64,000 bases of DNA from Streptomyces griseiscabiei (GCF_020010925.1 NZ_JAGJBZ010000002.1:186001-250000), one strand, 5' to 3'; shown: positions 1 to 8,248, counted from the stretch's first letter. Notes: generated by a model not told the origin, from the sequence alone. Program-made: numbers and translations.

Positions 1-1
1 C

Positions 2-520
2 GTGGCCCAGGCCGCCCGGGGCGACGAGGTGCTGGCCGCCGCCCGCGCCCACGACATCGACGTGGCCCTCCTCGACATCGAGATGCCGGGCGCGACCGGC
101 ATCGAGGCGGCGGCCCAGCTCCACCGGGCTCTCCCGGCGGTGAAGCTGGTCGTCCTCACCACCTTCGGCCGCCCCGGGTACCTCCGCAGCGCCATGGAGG
201 CAGGCGCCGACGCCTTCCTGGTCAAGGACGCCCCCGCCGCGCAACTCGCGGACGCGGTACGCCGGGTGCTGGCGGGCGAACGGGTCATCGACCCCACCCT
301 CGCGGCGGCGGCCCTCGCCGAGGGCGCGAACCCCCTGACCGACCGCGAACGCGAGGTCCTGCGCGCCGCGGCCGACGGCTCCACCAACGCCGAACTCGCC
401 CAGGCCCTGCACCTCTCCCAGGGCACGGTCCGCAACTACCTGTCGACGGCGATCCAGAAACTGGCGGTCCGCAACAGAACGGAGGCGGTGCGGACGGCAA
501 GGGAGAAGGGCTGGTTGTAG
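2..520 (+). CDS. LuxR/NarL-family two-component response regulator (5' truncated)
   Basis: A cytoplasmic DNA-binding response regulator, presumably controlled by a sensor kinase encoded upstream of the window. The visible part lacks roughly the first 40 residues of the receiver domain. It contains the phospho-acceptor Asp in LLDIEMPG, the later switch region, and the conserved Lys in LVKDAP. The C-terminal third is a LuxR-type helix-turn-helix, starting LTDREREVL and carrying the recognition helix SQGTVRNYLS. The nominal GTG at position 2 is almost certainly an internal Val codon, because a receiver domain cannot start there. The architecture resembles DesR-type regulators, but the target genes cannot be told from this sequence. 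Confidence 0.9.
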   Translation: MAQAARGDEVLAAARAHDIDVALLDIEMPGATGIEAAAQLHRALPAVKLVVLTTFGRPGYLRSAMEAGADAFLVKDAPAAQLADAVRRVLAGERVIDPTLAAAALAEGANPLTDREREVLRAAADGSTNAELAQALHLSQGTVRNYLSTAIQKLAVRNRTEAVRTAREKGWL

Positions 521-575
521 AACGAGACAGGGAGAGCGGCCCGCCGGACGGACAGGCACTCTCAGCCGGCCACCC

Positions 576-1448
576 TCAGTTCAGCAGAGCCCGGGCCGCC
601 CCCGCCTGCCGCCGCACCTTCTCCGCCGCGCCCTCGTCCACCCCGGCCACCACCTCCGCGTACTCCTCCAGCGCGACGGCACCGCGCACATACTCCCCGC
701 GCTGCACCAGCAACCGCGCCCACTCGTACCGCAGCCGCGCCGGATGCGAGGGCATCGCCAGCGACAACTCCAGCGCCCACAGCGCGACATCCGTCCGCTC
801 GGGCCGGGCCGCCGCCCACGCCCGTACGTTGTTCAGGACGCGCACCACCACGTCCAGCGGGTCGGCGGGGTCCAGCATCCCGGGGGCCGGCGGAGCCCCC
901 GTCGCCCCCGCGACCAGCAACTCCGCGTCGCTCCCGGTCAGTACCCGCCCCCCGTCGAACGGATCGGCGAGCACCTGCTCCCCGGGCGGCCCGAACCCCA
1001 CCACGAAGTGCCCCGGCAGCGCGACCCCGTACACGGGCGCCCCCGCCCGCCGGGCCACCTCCATCCACACCACCGACAGCAGGATCGGCAGCCCCCGCCG
1101 CCGCCGGAGCACCTGGTGCAGCAGCGACGACTCCAGCCGCTGGTAGTCCCCGGCGGAGCCACGGAACCCGCACCGCTCCCCGAGCAGTCCGGCCGCCGCG
1201 ACCGCCCAGGCGCGGGGGTCGCCGGGCCGGTAGGGCATCAGCCCGGCGAGCCGGTCGAGTTCGATCTCGGCGGCGTCGATCCCCGCGTCGTCCAGCGCGC
1301 CGTCGCCCGCCGCCCCCACCAGCAGACACAGCACGGCCAGGTCGGGCCGCTCGGCCCGCGCCTGCGCCGCGAACCGCCGCCGTACCTCGGCGGCCCGCTC
1401 CGCCCCGGGCGGACGCGGCCCCGGCCCGGCCGGGTGATGCCCGCTCAC
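576..1448 (-). CDS. SirB1-type transglutaminase-like/TPR family protein
   Basis: A cytoplasmic protein of 290 residues. Its central region (about residues 90-190, including SSLLHQVLRRRRGLPILLS and GVALPGHFVVGF) matches the transglutaminase-like fold of the SirB1 family. The helical C-terminus (YEWARLLVQRGEYVRGAVALEE) looks like a TPR. No biochemical role is established for the family in Streptomyces. I chose GTG at 1448 because it forms a GTGA overlap with the stop codon of the upstream acetyltransferase gene, indicating translational coupling. A longer same-frame extension to 1928 lies antisense-style over the acetyltransferase and is only Arg/Gly-rich read-through. Confidence 0.82.
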   Translation of the reverse strand: MSGHHPAGPGPRPPGAERAAEVRRRFAAQARAERPDLAVLCLLVGAAGDGALDDAGIDAAEIELDRLAGLMPYRPGDPRAWAVAAAGLLGERCGFRGSAGDYQRLESSLLHQVLRRRRGLPILLSVVWMEVARRAGAPVYGVALPGHFVVGFGPPGEQVLADPFDGGRVLTGSDAELLVAGATGAPPAPGMLDPADPLDVVVRVLNNVRAWAAARPERTDVALWALELSLAMPSHPARLRYEWARLLVQRGEYVRGAVALEEYAEVVAGVDEGAAEKVRRQAGAARALLN

Positions 1449-2485
1449 GACGATCCGGCCGAGCGTGAGCCGGCGCCGGAGCCCTCGGTCGCGCTCCCGG
1501 GCTCCCGGTAGTGGTGGTACGAGTGGTGCGCCGCGAACCCCATGCCCCCGTACAGGGCCCGCGCCCCCACGTTGTCCGCCTCCACCTGCAGCCAGGCGGC
1601 GGAGGCTCCCTCGTCCAGGGCCCGCCGCGCCAGCGCCGCCATCACGGTCGTGGCGAGCCCCTCCCGCCGCCGCGCGGGGTCGACCTCGACGGCCGCGAAC
1701 CCGGCCCACCGCCCGTCCACCACGCACCGCCCGATCGCGGCGGGCCCCGCGCCCTCCGCGCCCGGCACGGTCGCGAACCACACGGAGGGCCCGCTCCCGA
1801 GCACCTGCAGCGCGACCTCGCCGAGGCCCTTGCGCTGGTAGCGGCCGAGCCACGCCTCGTCGGCCGTCCGGGACAGCCCCACCCCGGCCGTCTCCCGGTC
1901 CGCGACCGGTGCGAGCGCCCCGATCCACAGCTCGGCGGTGACCTCACGGACCCAGCCCCGGTCCGCCACCTCCGCGCACAGCAGCTCCTGCGTGCCCTCG
2001 GCGCCGGTGGCGAGCTGCAGGTACGCGGGCAGGCCCCGGGCCGCGTACCAGCCGCGTACGGCCGTCAGCGCCTCGTCCAGGGGCGTCCCGGGATCGCCCA
2101 GCGGCAGCACCGAGTTGGCGCGCCGGGTGAACCCGGAGGCGGCCCGCAGCTCCCACTCACCGAGCCGCTCCCGCTCGACCGGCTGCCAGGCCCGCGCGGA
2201 GACGTGCGCCAGTTCCGGGTACGAGGCGGCCGGGCCGCGGCGCCGGGCGGGGGCGGCGGGCACGGTCTTCCCCGCCACCAGCGACGACTCCTCGATGCGT
2301 ACCCGTTCCCCGTTCCGACGGGTGATCAGCAGGACGCCGTCGTCCCATGATGTGAGAACACCAACCGTGTCAGTGAATTTCCCACCCTCGGCGGCATCCT
2401 CGTCGACGCGCCGTACGGAGACGCGTTTGCCCACGTCAGCGGCGGAGACACGGATCTCCAGACGTCCACCGGCAGAGATTTCCAC
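1445..2485 (-). CDS. GNAT family N-acetyltransferase with N-terminal SH3-like domain
   Basis: A probable acyl-CoA-dependent acetyltransferase with unknown acceptor. The first ~70 residues (RLEIRVSAADVGKRVSVRR to RRNGERVRIEES) form a beta-rich SH3-like segment. The C-terminal ~130 residues hold the GNAT fold with the acetyl-CoA loop in VDPARRREGLATTVM and the closing motif VEADNVGARALYGGMGF. The start is uncertain: GTG at 2485 is preceded by AGGAGG at about 13 nt and gives VEISAGGRLEI, while ATG at 2515 would add ten residues. The gene is co-transcribed with the SirB1-like gene (4-nt overlap) and divergent from the ferredoxin gene. Confidence 0.87.
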   Translation of the reverse strand: MEISAGGRLEIRVSAADVGKRVSVRRVDEDAAEGGKFTDTVGVLTSWDDGVLLITRRNGERVRIEESSLVAGKTVPAAPARRRGPAASYPELAHVSARAWQPVERERLGEWELRAASGFTRRANSVLPLGDPGTPLDEALTAVRGWYAARGLPAYLQLATGAEGTQELLCAEVADRGWVREVTAELWIGALAPVADRETAGVGLSRTADEAWLGRYQRKGLGEVALQVLGSGPSVWFATVPGAEGAGPAAIGRCVVDGRWAGFAAVEVDPARRREGLATTVMAALARRALDEGASAAWLQVEADNVGARALYGGMGFAAHHSYHHYREPGSATEGSGAGSRSAGSS

Positions 2486-2528
2486 AGGTCCGTCCACCCC
2501 TCCTGTTCGGATCATGCCCAGGAACGGA

Positions 2529-2534
2529 GATACT
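2529..2534 (+). promoter_or_regulatory. Candidate -10 box for the ferredoxin gene
   Basis: GATACT lies 92 nt before the ferredoxin start, in the divergent gap with the acetyltransferase gene. I see no convincing -35 element. The assignment rests only on the hexamer and its AT-rich setting. Confidence 0.3.
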
Positions 2535-2625
2535 AGGTGCGGGCATCGACGACGCCGCGCTCCCGCGCGCCAGGCGGCGGAGCCTGAGGAGGCCCGCCGG
2601 CGCCCTATCGAGGAGGAACGACAGC

Positions 2626-2943
2626 GTGACCTACGTCATCGCGCAGCCTTGTGTCGACGTCAAGGACAAGGCGTGCATCGAGGAGTGCCCGGTCGACTGC
2701 ATCTACGAGGGTCAGCGGTCCCTCTACATCCACCCGGATGAATGCGTCGACTGCGGTGCCTGCGAGCCGGTGTGCCCGGTCGAGGCGATCTTCTACGAGG
2801 ACGACACCCCGGAGGAGTGGAAGGACTACTACAAGGCGAACGTCGAGTTCTTCGACGAGCTCGGCTCGCCCGGTGGTGCCAGCAAGCTCGGTCTGATCGA
2901 GCGTGACCACCCCTTCGTCGCCGGACTGCCGCCGCAGGCCTGA
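2626..2943 (+). CDS. fdxA: 7Fe-8S ferredoxin FdxA
   Basis: A small soluble electron carrier of 105 residues. The cysteine pattern is that of actinobacterial 3Fe-4S/4Fe-4S ferredoxins: an early C-x7-C-x3-C-P (CVDVKDKACIEECP) with a further Cys, then CVDCGACEPVCP. The acidic C-terminus (EDDTPEEWKDYYKANVEFF) is typical of the FdxA/FdxC group. The GTG start follows GAGGAGGAA at good spacing. The gene sits immediately before dapC, the same pairing as fdxC-Rv1178 in M. tuberculosis (from memory). A perfect 12-bp stem-loop follows the gene. Confidence 0.95.
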   Translation: MTYVIAQPCVDVKDKACIEECPVDCIYEGQRSLYIHPDECVDCGACEPVCPVEAIFYEDDTPEEWKDYYKANVEFFDELGSPGGASKLGLIERDHPFVAGLPPQA

Positions 2944-2999
2944 GAGCGACGCCGCGGGCCCGGGGCACGGCCCCGGCCGCCCCGCATCCGCGCCGCCTC

Positions 3000-3040
3000 G
3001 GTCCCGTACGGTCCGATCACCATGATCGCCGTACGGGACC
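3000..3040 (+). terminator. Stem-loop downstream of fdxA
   Basis: A perfect 12-bp inverted repeat (GGTCCCGTACGG at 3000-3011 and its complement at 3029-3040) with a 17-nt loop. There is no U-tract, as is usual in streptomycetes. It probably terminates or attenuates the fdxA transcript before dapC. Confidence 0.6.
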
Positions 3041-3061
3041 GGGGCGTTCGCCGTACGAGCG

Positions 3062-3101
3062 GTACGTACGTGTCCGTCGCGCCGCTCGGGGACGTACGTA
3101 C
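3062..3101 (+). promoter_or_regulatory. Second stem-loop in the dapC leader
   Basis: Near-perfect inverted repeat: GTACGTACGTGTCC at 3062-3075 pairs with GGGGACGTACGTAC at 3088-3101, apart from one mismatch. It lies 33 nt before the dapC start, so it would be in the 5' leader of a read-through transcript. No known riboswitch class is recognisable. Confidence 0.4.
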
Positions 3102-3133
3102 GGCAAGACGTACGAGAAAGTGAGCCAGATCCC

Positions 3134-4234
3134 GTGTCCGCAGTCAGCGACCGCCTTCCCGCCTTCCCCTGGGACAAGCTGGAGCCGTACAAGGCGACGG
3201 CCGCCGCGCATCCCGGTGGCATCGTCGACCTCTCCGTCGGCACCCCGGTCGACCCGGTGCCCGACCTGATCCAGAAAGCGCTGGTCGCCGCGGCGGACTC
3301 GCCGGGCTATCCGACCGTCTGGGGCACCGCCGAACTGCGCGACGCGATCACGGGCTGGCTGGAGCGCCGCCTCGGCGCCCGCGACGTCACGCACCACCAC
3401 GTCCTGCCGATCGTCGGCTCCAAGGAACTGGTCGCCTGGCTCCCCACCCAGCTGGGTCTCGGCCCCGGCGACCGGGTCGCGTACCCGCGCCTGGCCTACC
3501 CGACGTACGAGGTGGGCGCCCGGCTCGCCCGCGCCGGGTACGAGGTGTACGACGACCCGACGGACCTGGACCCGGCGGGTCTCAAGCTGCTCTGGCTGAA
3601 CTCGCCGTCCAACCCCACCGGCAAGGTCCTCTCCCGGTCCGAGCTGACCCGGATCGTGGCCTGGGCCCGTGAGCACGGCGTCCTGGTCTTCTCCGACGAG
3701 TGCTATCTGGAGCTGGGCTGGGACGCCGACCCGGTCTCCGTGCTCCACCCGGAGGTCAACGGCGGCTCGTACGAGGGCATCGTGGCCGTCCACTCGCTCT
3801 CCAAGCGCTCCAACCTGGCGGGCTACCGCGCGGCCTTCCTCGCCGGTGATCCGGCGGTCCTCGGCCCGCTCCTGCAGATCCGCAAGCACGGCGGCATGAT
3901 GACCGCGGCGCCCACCCAGGCCGCCGTGGTCGCCGCCCTCGGCGACGACGCGCACGTCCAGGAGCAGCGCGCCCGTTACGCGGCCCGCCGCGGGGCCCTG
4001 CGCGAGGCCCTGGAGGCGCACGGCTTCCGTATCGAGCACAGCGAGGCGAGCCTCTACCTCTGGGCCACCCGGGGCGAGTCCTGCTGGACGACCGTGGCCC
4101 ACCTCGCCAACCTCGGCATCCTCGTGGCCCCCGGCGACTTCTACGGCACGGCGGGCGACCGCCATGTCCGCGTGGCCTTCACGGCGACGGACGAGCGGGT
4201 GGCGGCGGCGGTGGAGCGCCTCACCCGGGCGTAG
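3134..4234 (+). CDS. dapC: N-succinyldiaminopimelate aminotransferase DapC
   Basis: A PLP-dependent class I/II aminotransferase of 366 residues. It is predicted to transfer an amino group from glutamate to N-succinyl-2-amino-6-ketopimelate in the lysine/meso-diaminopimelate pathway. Visible family features are the substrate-side NSPSNPTGK motif, the Asp of FSDECY that contacts the PLP ring nitrogen, the Schiff-base lysine in SLSKRSNLAGYR, and RVAFT near the C-terminus. The GTG start gives the expected N-terminus (VSAVSDRLPAFPWDKL). dapE, two genes downstream, works in the next pathway step. Some relatives also transaminate prephenate, so dual specificity cannot be excluded. Confidence 0.93.
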   Translation: MSAVSDRLPAFPWDKLEPYKATAAAHPGGIVDLSVGTPVDPVPDLIQKALVAAADSPGYPTVWGTAELRDAITGWLERRLGARDVTHHHVLPIVGSKELVAWLPTQLGLGPGDRVAYPRLAYPTYEVGARLARAGYEVYDDPTDLDPAGLKLLWLNSPSNPTGKVLSRSELTRIVAWAREHGVLVFSDECYLELGWDADPVSVLHPEVNGGSYEGIVAVHSLSKRSNLAGYRAAFLAGDPAVLGPLLQIRKHGGMMTAAPTQAAVVAALGDDAHVQEQRARYAARRGALREALEAHGFRIEHSEASLYLWATRGESCWTTVAHLANLGILVAPGDFYGTAGDRHVRVAFTATDERVAAAVERLTRA

Positions 4235-4248
4235 CCGCGCCCGCGCAC

Positions 4249-4291
4249 ACGCCGAAGGGGCCCGGGGGAACTCCCCGGGCCCCTTCGGCGT
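4249..4291. terminator. Bidirectional terminator between dapC and the convergent secreted-protein gene
   Basis: A 19-bp perfect stem (ACGCCGAAGGGGCCCGGGG at 4249-4267 with its complement at 4273-4291) and a 5-nt loop, placed 15 nt after the dapC stop and 52 nt after the stop of the convergent gene. Confidence 0.85.
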
Positions 4292-4342
4292 GCGGAAGGC
4301 CGGTCGACGGCTGGTCGGCGGCCGGCCGAGCGGGTTCGCGGA

Positions 4343-4756
4343 TCAGCCGAGCGGGCTCTTGGCCGGCAGCTGGCCCGTCGGCAGCCCGCCCTTCGTCGCC
4401 GTCTTGGTGGTGTCACCCAGCACGGTGCCGGCGGACCCGGCGGTCTCGCCGGCGGCCTTCTGCGCGACGGGCGTCGTCGTCTTGACGGCCTTCCCGCCGG
4501 TCTTGCTCACGGTCGGCAGGGTCTGCTTGGCCGCCTTGCCGCCGGCGTCGCTCGCGACCCCGGTGACGTTCTGCGTCGCGCCGTCCACGGTGTTACCGGC
4601 GTTCGCCCCGTCCACGGCGGACAGGCCGCCGAGGTTCGCGGTGGCCGGGAGTTCGGGCGCCGCACTCGCGGAGCCGGCCGCACCGACCACGGAGGCCGCT
4701 CCCGCTGCGGTCAGCAGCGCGGCACGGGCGATCCGGCGGGTCAGGGGGAGGGACAT
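4343..4756 (-). CDS. Small secreted Ala/Thr/Lys-rich protein
   Basis: A 137-residue exported protein of unknown function. A clear Sec-type signal peptide covers about residues 1-32 (basic MSLPLTRRIAR, a hydrophobic Ala/Val core, and an AXA cleavage site in GSASA-A). The mature part has no Cys and is low in aromatic residues. It is built of Ala/Gly/Thr/Lys segments such as GGKAAKQTLPTVSKTGGKAV. The start has AAGGAG eight nt upstream. Automated pipelines often give this family vague names; I see no ATP-binding or enzymatic motif. It is monocistronic and shares a terminator with dapC. Confidence 0.8.
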   Translation of the reverse strand: MSLPLTRRIARAALLTAAGAASVVGAAGSASAAPELPATANLGGLSAVDGANAGNTVDGATQNVTGVASDAGGKAAKQTLPTVSKTGGKAVKTTTPVAQKAAGETAGSAGTVLGDTTKTATKGGLPTGQLPAKSPLG

Positions 4757-5060
4757 GGTGCTCCTTAGACGGACTAGACAGAAAGAACGGTGAAGTGTCC
4801 TGCTGAGCCCGGGAGTTGAGCCGATCGTCGGAGTCGATCGTTCCGGGCTCGGACGCAGTGACTACCGCTCGAAGTCCGTGAAGGTTGCGGCGGCCCGACG
4901 TAAAGAGTTGGCAATGCGTCGCATGATCAAATGGGGATTCAGTCGGACAAACGCCGCCCGGTCCGACGGTCTGCCGAATCCTTACGGCGCTGTGCTCCCA
5001 AGGGATCCCGGCAGACGGGGGTGAGCAGGTGAAAACCCGCGCACCCCGTCCACTCGACGC
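4757..5060. other. Intergenic region upstream of the small secreted-protein gene
   Basis: About 300 nt without a credible gene. It is noticeably less GC-rich than its surroundings between 4885 and 4960 and presumably carries the promoter for the 4343-4756 gene. A short partially symmetric stretch, GATCGTCGGAGTCGATCG, occurs near 4822. No -10/-35 pair is clear enough to place. Confidence 0.4.
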
Positions 5061-5094
5061 GCCGCGCCTCCCCCGTAAGGGTGAGCCGCGCGGC
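5061..5094 (-). terminator. Stem-loop after the lysozyme-fold-like gene
   Basis: GCCGCGC at 5061-5067 pairs with GCGCGGC at 5088-5094, extended inwards by CTC/GAG and CCC/GGG around a GTAA loop. It abuts the stop codon of the minus-strand gene at 5095 and is a plausible terminator. Confidence 0.55.
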
Positions 5095-6120
5095 CTACTG
5101 TCCAGTGACGATTCGGACCTCGGTGGCGGCGGCCGGCACGGAGCCCGCCACGCCCACGGCCTTCCGCCACGCCCCGGCCCGGCCCTCGGCGACCCACTCC
5201 CGGCCCGCGTAGGTGACCCGCTCGACGCCCAGCCGGGAGGAGTTGGCCACGGCCCAGTGCGCCAGCTCCCAGCCGCGCTGCCGGACCTGGTCGGCGTCCC
5301 CGGCGTCGGTGAGGGGGATGGTGACGGTCCCGGCGGCGGGGGAGGCGCTCGGACTCGGCGTCGGAGTGGCCTGTGCGGAGGCACCGCCCTCGCCGGCGCC
5401 GCCCTCGCTGTCGACGACCGCCCCGGCCGACTCGAAGGAGTCGTCCCCGAAGTCCCGCGCGAGCGCGCCGCGCACGGCCTCGGGGCCGCCCGTGTAGGTG
5501 GTGCCGGTGCCGGTCGTCTCCCGGCGCCCCTCGCACGTCAGCGTGGCCGCCGACCGGCCGGTCAGCGCGGCGGCGAGCAGGGTGGCGTCGGGCTCGTGCT
5601 TGGCGTACGCCTCCGGATAGCCGCTGCGCTGCACCCGCTGGGCGGCCACCGTCAGCGGCAGCCGCTCGTAGTCGGCGACCTTCACGAGATGCTCGTAGAA
5701 CTCGCCGGCCGAGTACACCGGGTCCTGGATCTGCTGCTCGGTGCCCCAGCCCTGCGAGGGCCGCTGCTGGAAGAGGCCGAGGGAGTCCCGGTCGCCGTGC
5801 GCGATGTTGCGCAGGCCCGACTCCTGGAGCGCGGTCGCCAGCGCGATCGTCACGGCCCGCTCGGGCAGCTCGCGCGAGGTGCCGACCGCCGAGATCGTCG
5901 CCGCGTTCGCCGCCTGCTCGGGTGTGAACTCGTACGACTTCCCGTCGTCCGTCCCGGACACGACCACACACCGCGGTGTGCCGTTCCCCCCGGTCAGGTA
6001 CTGCACGGTGAGATACGCCCCGATCGCGGCGAGCACGACGAAGGCCGCCATGAACTGCAGCACACGACGGCCGCGACGGCGAGGGCGGGGACCTGGGGGG
6101 AAGGGGTACGGCTCTGGCAC
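5095..6120 (-). CDS. Membrane-anchored protein with a lysozyme/SLT-like segment
   Basis: A 341-residue protein with a short basic cytoplasmic N-terminus and one transmembrane helix at about residues 20-42 (VLQFMAAFVVLAAIGAYLTVQ). The rest is extracellular. The region ALQESGLRNIAHGD followed by SLGLFQQRPSQGWG resembles the Glu and GLFQ elements of the lysozyme/lytic transglycosylase fold, so a peptidoglycan-related role is possible but not demonstrated. A Pro/Ser-rich linker (TPTPSPSASPAAG) precedes a C-terminal domain. The GTG start at 6120 has no Shine-Dalgarno sequence, but TACCTT lies exactly 7 nt upstream, which suggests a leaderless mRNA. Confidence 0.78.
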   Translation of the reverse strand: MPEPYPFPPGPRPRRRGRRVLQFMAAFVVLAAIGAYLTVQYLTGGNGTPRCVVVSGTDDGKSYEFTPEQAANAATISAVGTSRELPERAVTIALATALQESGLRNIAHGDRDSLGLFQQRPSQGWGTEQQIQDPVYSAGEFYEHLVKVADYERLPLTVAAQRVQRSGYPEAYAKHEPDATLLAAALTGRSAATLTCEGRRETTGTGTTYTGGPEAVRGALARDFGDDSFESAGAVVDSEGGAGEGGASAQATPTPSPSASPAAGTVTIPLTDAGDADQVRQRGWELAHWAVANSSRLGVERVTYAGREWVAEGRAGAWRKAVGVAGSVPAAATEVRIVTGQ

Positions 6121-6127
6121 GCGGTCC

Positions 6128-6133
6128 AAGGTA
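6128..6133 (-). promoter_or_regulatory. -10-like hexamer for leaderless transcript of the 5095-6120 gene
   Basis: TACCTT (minus strand) is followed by 7 nt and then the GTG start, so transcription would begin at or next to the start codon. No ribosome binding site is visible. Confidence 0.5.
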
Positions 6134-6225
6134 CTGGAGAGTAATGGTCCACGTGCAGGAGTTGTGAACACAGGGACGGGGGACACCTGATCCGCTCGCC
6201 GGGCGGCCCCGCCCCGGCGGCGCGT

Positions 6226-6231
6226 TAGGGT
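6226..6231 (+). promoter_or_regulatory. -10-like hexamer for leaderless dapE transcript
   Basis: TAGGGT, then CGGGGAC, then ATG. The hexamer matches TAnnnT and the 7-nt spacing places the transcription start on the ATG. No canonical -35 is seen. Confidence 0.5.
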
Positions 6232-6238
6232 CGGGGAC

Positions 6239-7318
6239 ATGGCCGAGACCCCCATTGACCTCACGCTGGACGCCGCACGGCTGACCGCGCAGCTCGTCGA
6301 CTTCCCGTCCGAGAGCGGCACCGAGAAGCCCCTCGCGGACGCCATCGAGACCGCCCTGCGCGCCCTGCCGCACCTCACGGTCGACCGGTACGGCAACAAC
6401 ATCGTGGCCCGCACCCACCTGGGCCGGGCCGAGCGCGTGGTCCTGGCCGGCCACATCGACACCGTGCCCATCGCCGACAACGTCCCCTCCCGCCTCGACG
6501 AGGACGGCGTCCTGTGGGGCTGCGGCACCTGCGACATGAAGTCCGGCGTCGCGGTCCAGCTGCGCGTCGCGGCCACGGTCCCGGCCCCCAACCGCGACCT
6601 GACGTTCGTCTTCTACGACAACGAGGAGGTCGCCGCCGACCTCAACGGCCTCAAGCATGTCTCCGAGGCCCACCCCGAGTGGCTGGAGGGCGACTTCGCG
6701 GTCCTCCTGGAGCCCACCGACGGCGAGGTCGAGGGCGGCTGCCAGGGCACCCTGCGGGTCCTGCTGACCACCAAGGGCGAGCGCGCCCACTCCGCCCGCG
6801 GCTGGATGGGCTCCAACGCCATCCACGCGGCGGCCCCCATCCTGGCCCGGCTGGCCTCGTACGAGCCCCGTTACCCGGTGATCGACGGCCTGGAGTACCG
6901 CGAGGGCCTCAACGCGGTCGGCGTCCGGGGCGGCGTGGCGGGCAACGTCATCCCGGACGAGTGCGTGGTGACGGTCAACTTCCGCTACGCGCCCGACCGC
7001 AGCGAGGAGGAGGCGATCGCCCATGTCCGCGAGGTCTTCGAGGACTGCGGTGTGGACGGGTTCACGGTCGACGACCACAGCCCCGGCGCGCTGCCCGGTC
7101 TGTCCCACCCGGCCGCCGCGGCCTTCATCGAGGCGGTCGGCGGCACGGCCCGGCCCAAGTACGGCTGGACGGACGTCTCCCGCTTCAGCGCCCTGGGCGT
7201 CCCGGCCGTCAACTACGGCCCCGGCAACCCGCACTTGGCGCACCGGCGCGACGAGCGGGTGGAGACGGCGAAGATCCTGGCCGGCGAGGAACGCCTGAGG
7301 TCCTGGCTGACGGCGTGA
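6239..7318 (+). CDS. dapE: Succinyl-diaminopimelate desuccinylase DapE
   Basis: A cytoplasmic M20-family zinc hydrolase of 359 residues that removes succinate from N-succinyl-LL-diaminopimelate. Metal-site motifs are visible in order: GHIDTVPIADN, CDMKSGVA, YDNEEVAADLNG (catalytic and ligand Glu), LEPTDG, and a C-terminal GPGNPHLAH supplying the last His ligand. The dimerisation domain lies between, starting near TTKGERAHSARG. The ATG start lacks a Shine-Dalgarno sequence but has TAGGGT 7 nt upstream. It is divergent from the membrane-protein gene, so two leaderless promoters would lie back to back in about 100 nt. It belongs to the same pathway as dapC upstream. Confidence 0.94.
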   Translation: MAETPIDLTLDAARLTAQLVDFPSESGTEKPLADAIETALRALPHLTVDRYGNNIVARTHLGRAERVVLAGHIDTVPIADNVPSRLDEDGVLWGCGTCDMKSGVAVQLRVAATVPAPNRDLTFVFYDNEEVAADLNGLKHVSEAHPEWLEGDFAVLLEPTDGEVEGGCQGTLRVLLTTKGERAHSARGWMGSNAIHAAAPILARLASYEPRYPVIDGLEYREGLNAVGVRGGVAGNVIPDECVVTVNFRYAPDRSEEEAIAHVREVFEDCGVDGFTVDDHSPGALPGLSHPAAAAFIEAVGGTARPKYGWTDVSRFSALGVPAVNYGPGNPHLAHRRDERVETAKILAGEERLRSWLTA

Positions 7319-7440
7319 GCCAACGGCGTGGGACGTCCCGGGCATGACGGCACATCGCGGCGGACATGCTCACGTCCCCCGTCCGTAACCCGGATGGATC
7401 TACGCTGAGGTGAACCACCAGCACGGCGGAGGGAGCGGAC

Positions 7441-8199
7441 ATGGCGACCGGCAACCCCGAGGGCAAGAAGCAGCCACCGGACGAGCAGCGGCTGGGGCCG
7501 GTGCTGCGCAGACGCGGCCAGGTCCAGGCGAGCACCACGGACCAGCGGCTGCTGGACGCCGGAGGCCCCTCCGACTGGGTCCACACCGACCCCTGGCGGG
7601 TCCTGCGCATCCAGTCGGAGTTCATCGAAGGCTTCGGCACCCTCGCCGAACTCCCGCCCGCGATCAGCGTCTTCGGCTCCGCCCGCACCCCGGCCGGCTC
7701 ACCGGAGTACGAGGCGGGCGTCCGGCTCGGCCGCGGGCTGGTGGAGGCCGGTTTCGCCGTCATCACGGGCGGCGGTCCCGGTGCGATGGAGGCGGCCAAC
7801 AAGGGCGCCCTGGAGGCGGGCGGCACCTCCGTCGGCCTCGGCATCGAGCTGCCCTTCGAACAGGGCCTCAACCCGTACGTCGACATCGGCCTCAACTTCC
7901 GCTACTTCTTCGTCCGGAAGATGATGTTCGTCAAGTACGCCCAGGGGTTCGTGGTCCTCCCCGGCGGCCTCGGCACCCTCGACGAGCTCTTCGAGGCCCT
8001 CACCCTCGTCCAGACCCAGAAGGTGACCCGCTTCCCCATCGTCCTCTTCGGCGAGTCCTACTGGAGCGGCCTCGTCGACTGGCTCACCCACACCCTCATC
8101 GCCCAGGGGAAGGCCGCCGAGAAGGACCTCTCCCTGTTCCACGTCACGGACGACATCGACGAGGCGGTGGCCCTGGTCTCGAAGGAGGCGGGCAGGTAG
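7441..8199 (+). CDS. LOG-family (TIGR00730) Rossmann-fold protein
   Basis: A 252-residue cytoplasmic protein of the lonely-guy/lysine-decarboxylase-like family. The signature PGGLGTLDELFE (nucleotide 5'-monophosphate phosphoribohydrolase motif PGGxGTxxE) is intact, and GGGPGAMEAANKGA supplies the phosphate-binding loop. Relatives cleave ribose-5-phosphate from (isopentenyl-)AMP, so a nucleotide or cytokinin-type role is likely; the old name lysine decarboxylase should not be used. The N-terminal ~60 residues are charged and variable. GGAGGGAG precedes the ATG. A strong stem-loop follows the stop. In mycobacteria the homologue also sits near folP2. Confidence 0.88.
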   Translation: MATGNPEGKKQPPDEQRLGPVLRRRGQVQASTTDQRLLDAGGPSDWVHTDPWRVLRIQSEFIEGFGTLAELPPAISVFGSARTPAGSPEYEAGVRLGRGLVEAGFAVITGGGPGAMEAANKGALEAGGTSVGLGIELPFEQGLNPYVDIGLNFRYFFVRKMMFVKYAQGFVVLPGGLGTLDELFEALTLVQTQKVTRFPIVLFGESYWSGLVDWLTHTLIAQGKAAEKDLSLFHVTDDIDEAVALVSKEAGR

Positions 8200-8202
8200 G
8201 GA

Positions 8203-8248
8203 CGGTTGCGGTCCCGCGCCCCTTGTTCCCCGGGGCGCGGGCAACCGC
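8203..8248. terminator. Terminator stem-loop containing a dispersed intergenic repeat (copy A)
   Basis: The left arm (ACGGTTGCGG..CCCGCGCCCC) pairs imperfectly with GGGGCGCGGGCAACCGC. It lies between the convergent LOG and folP2-like genes. The right arm plus its extension to about 8258 (ending GTAGCCCCA) matches the streptomycete intergenic repeat also found at 19109, 31281 and 35369. Confidence 0.65.

Noticed and set aside
4982..7345. Long minus-strand open frame of 787 codons across dapE and its divergent neighbour
   Set aside because: It lies antisense to dapE, is Arg/Gly/Asp/Val-biased without motifs and exists because GC-rich codon bias removes stop codons on the opposite strand.
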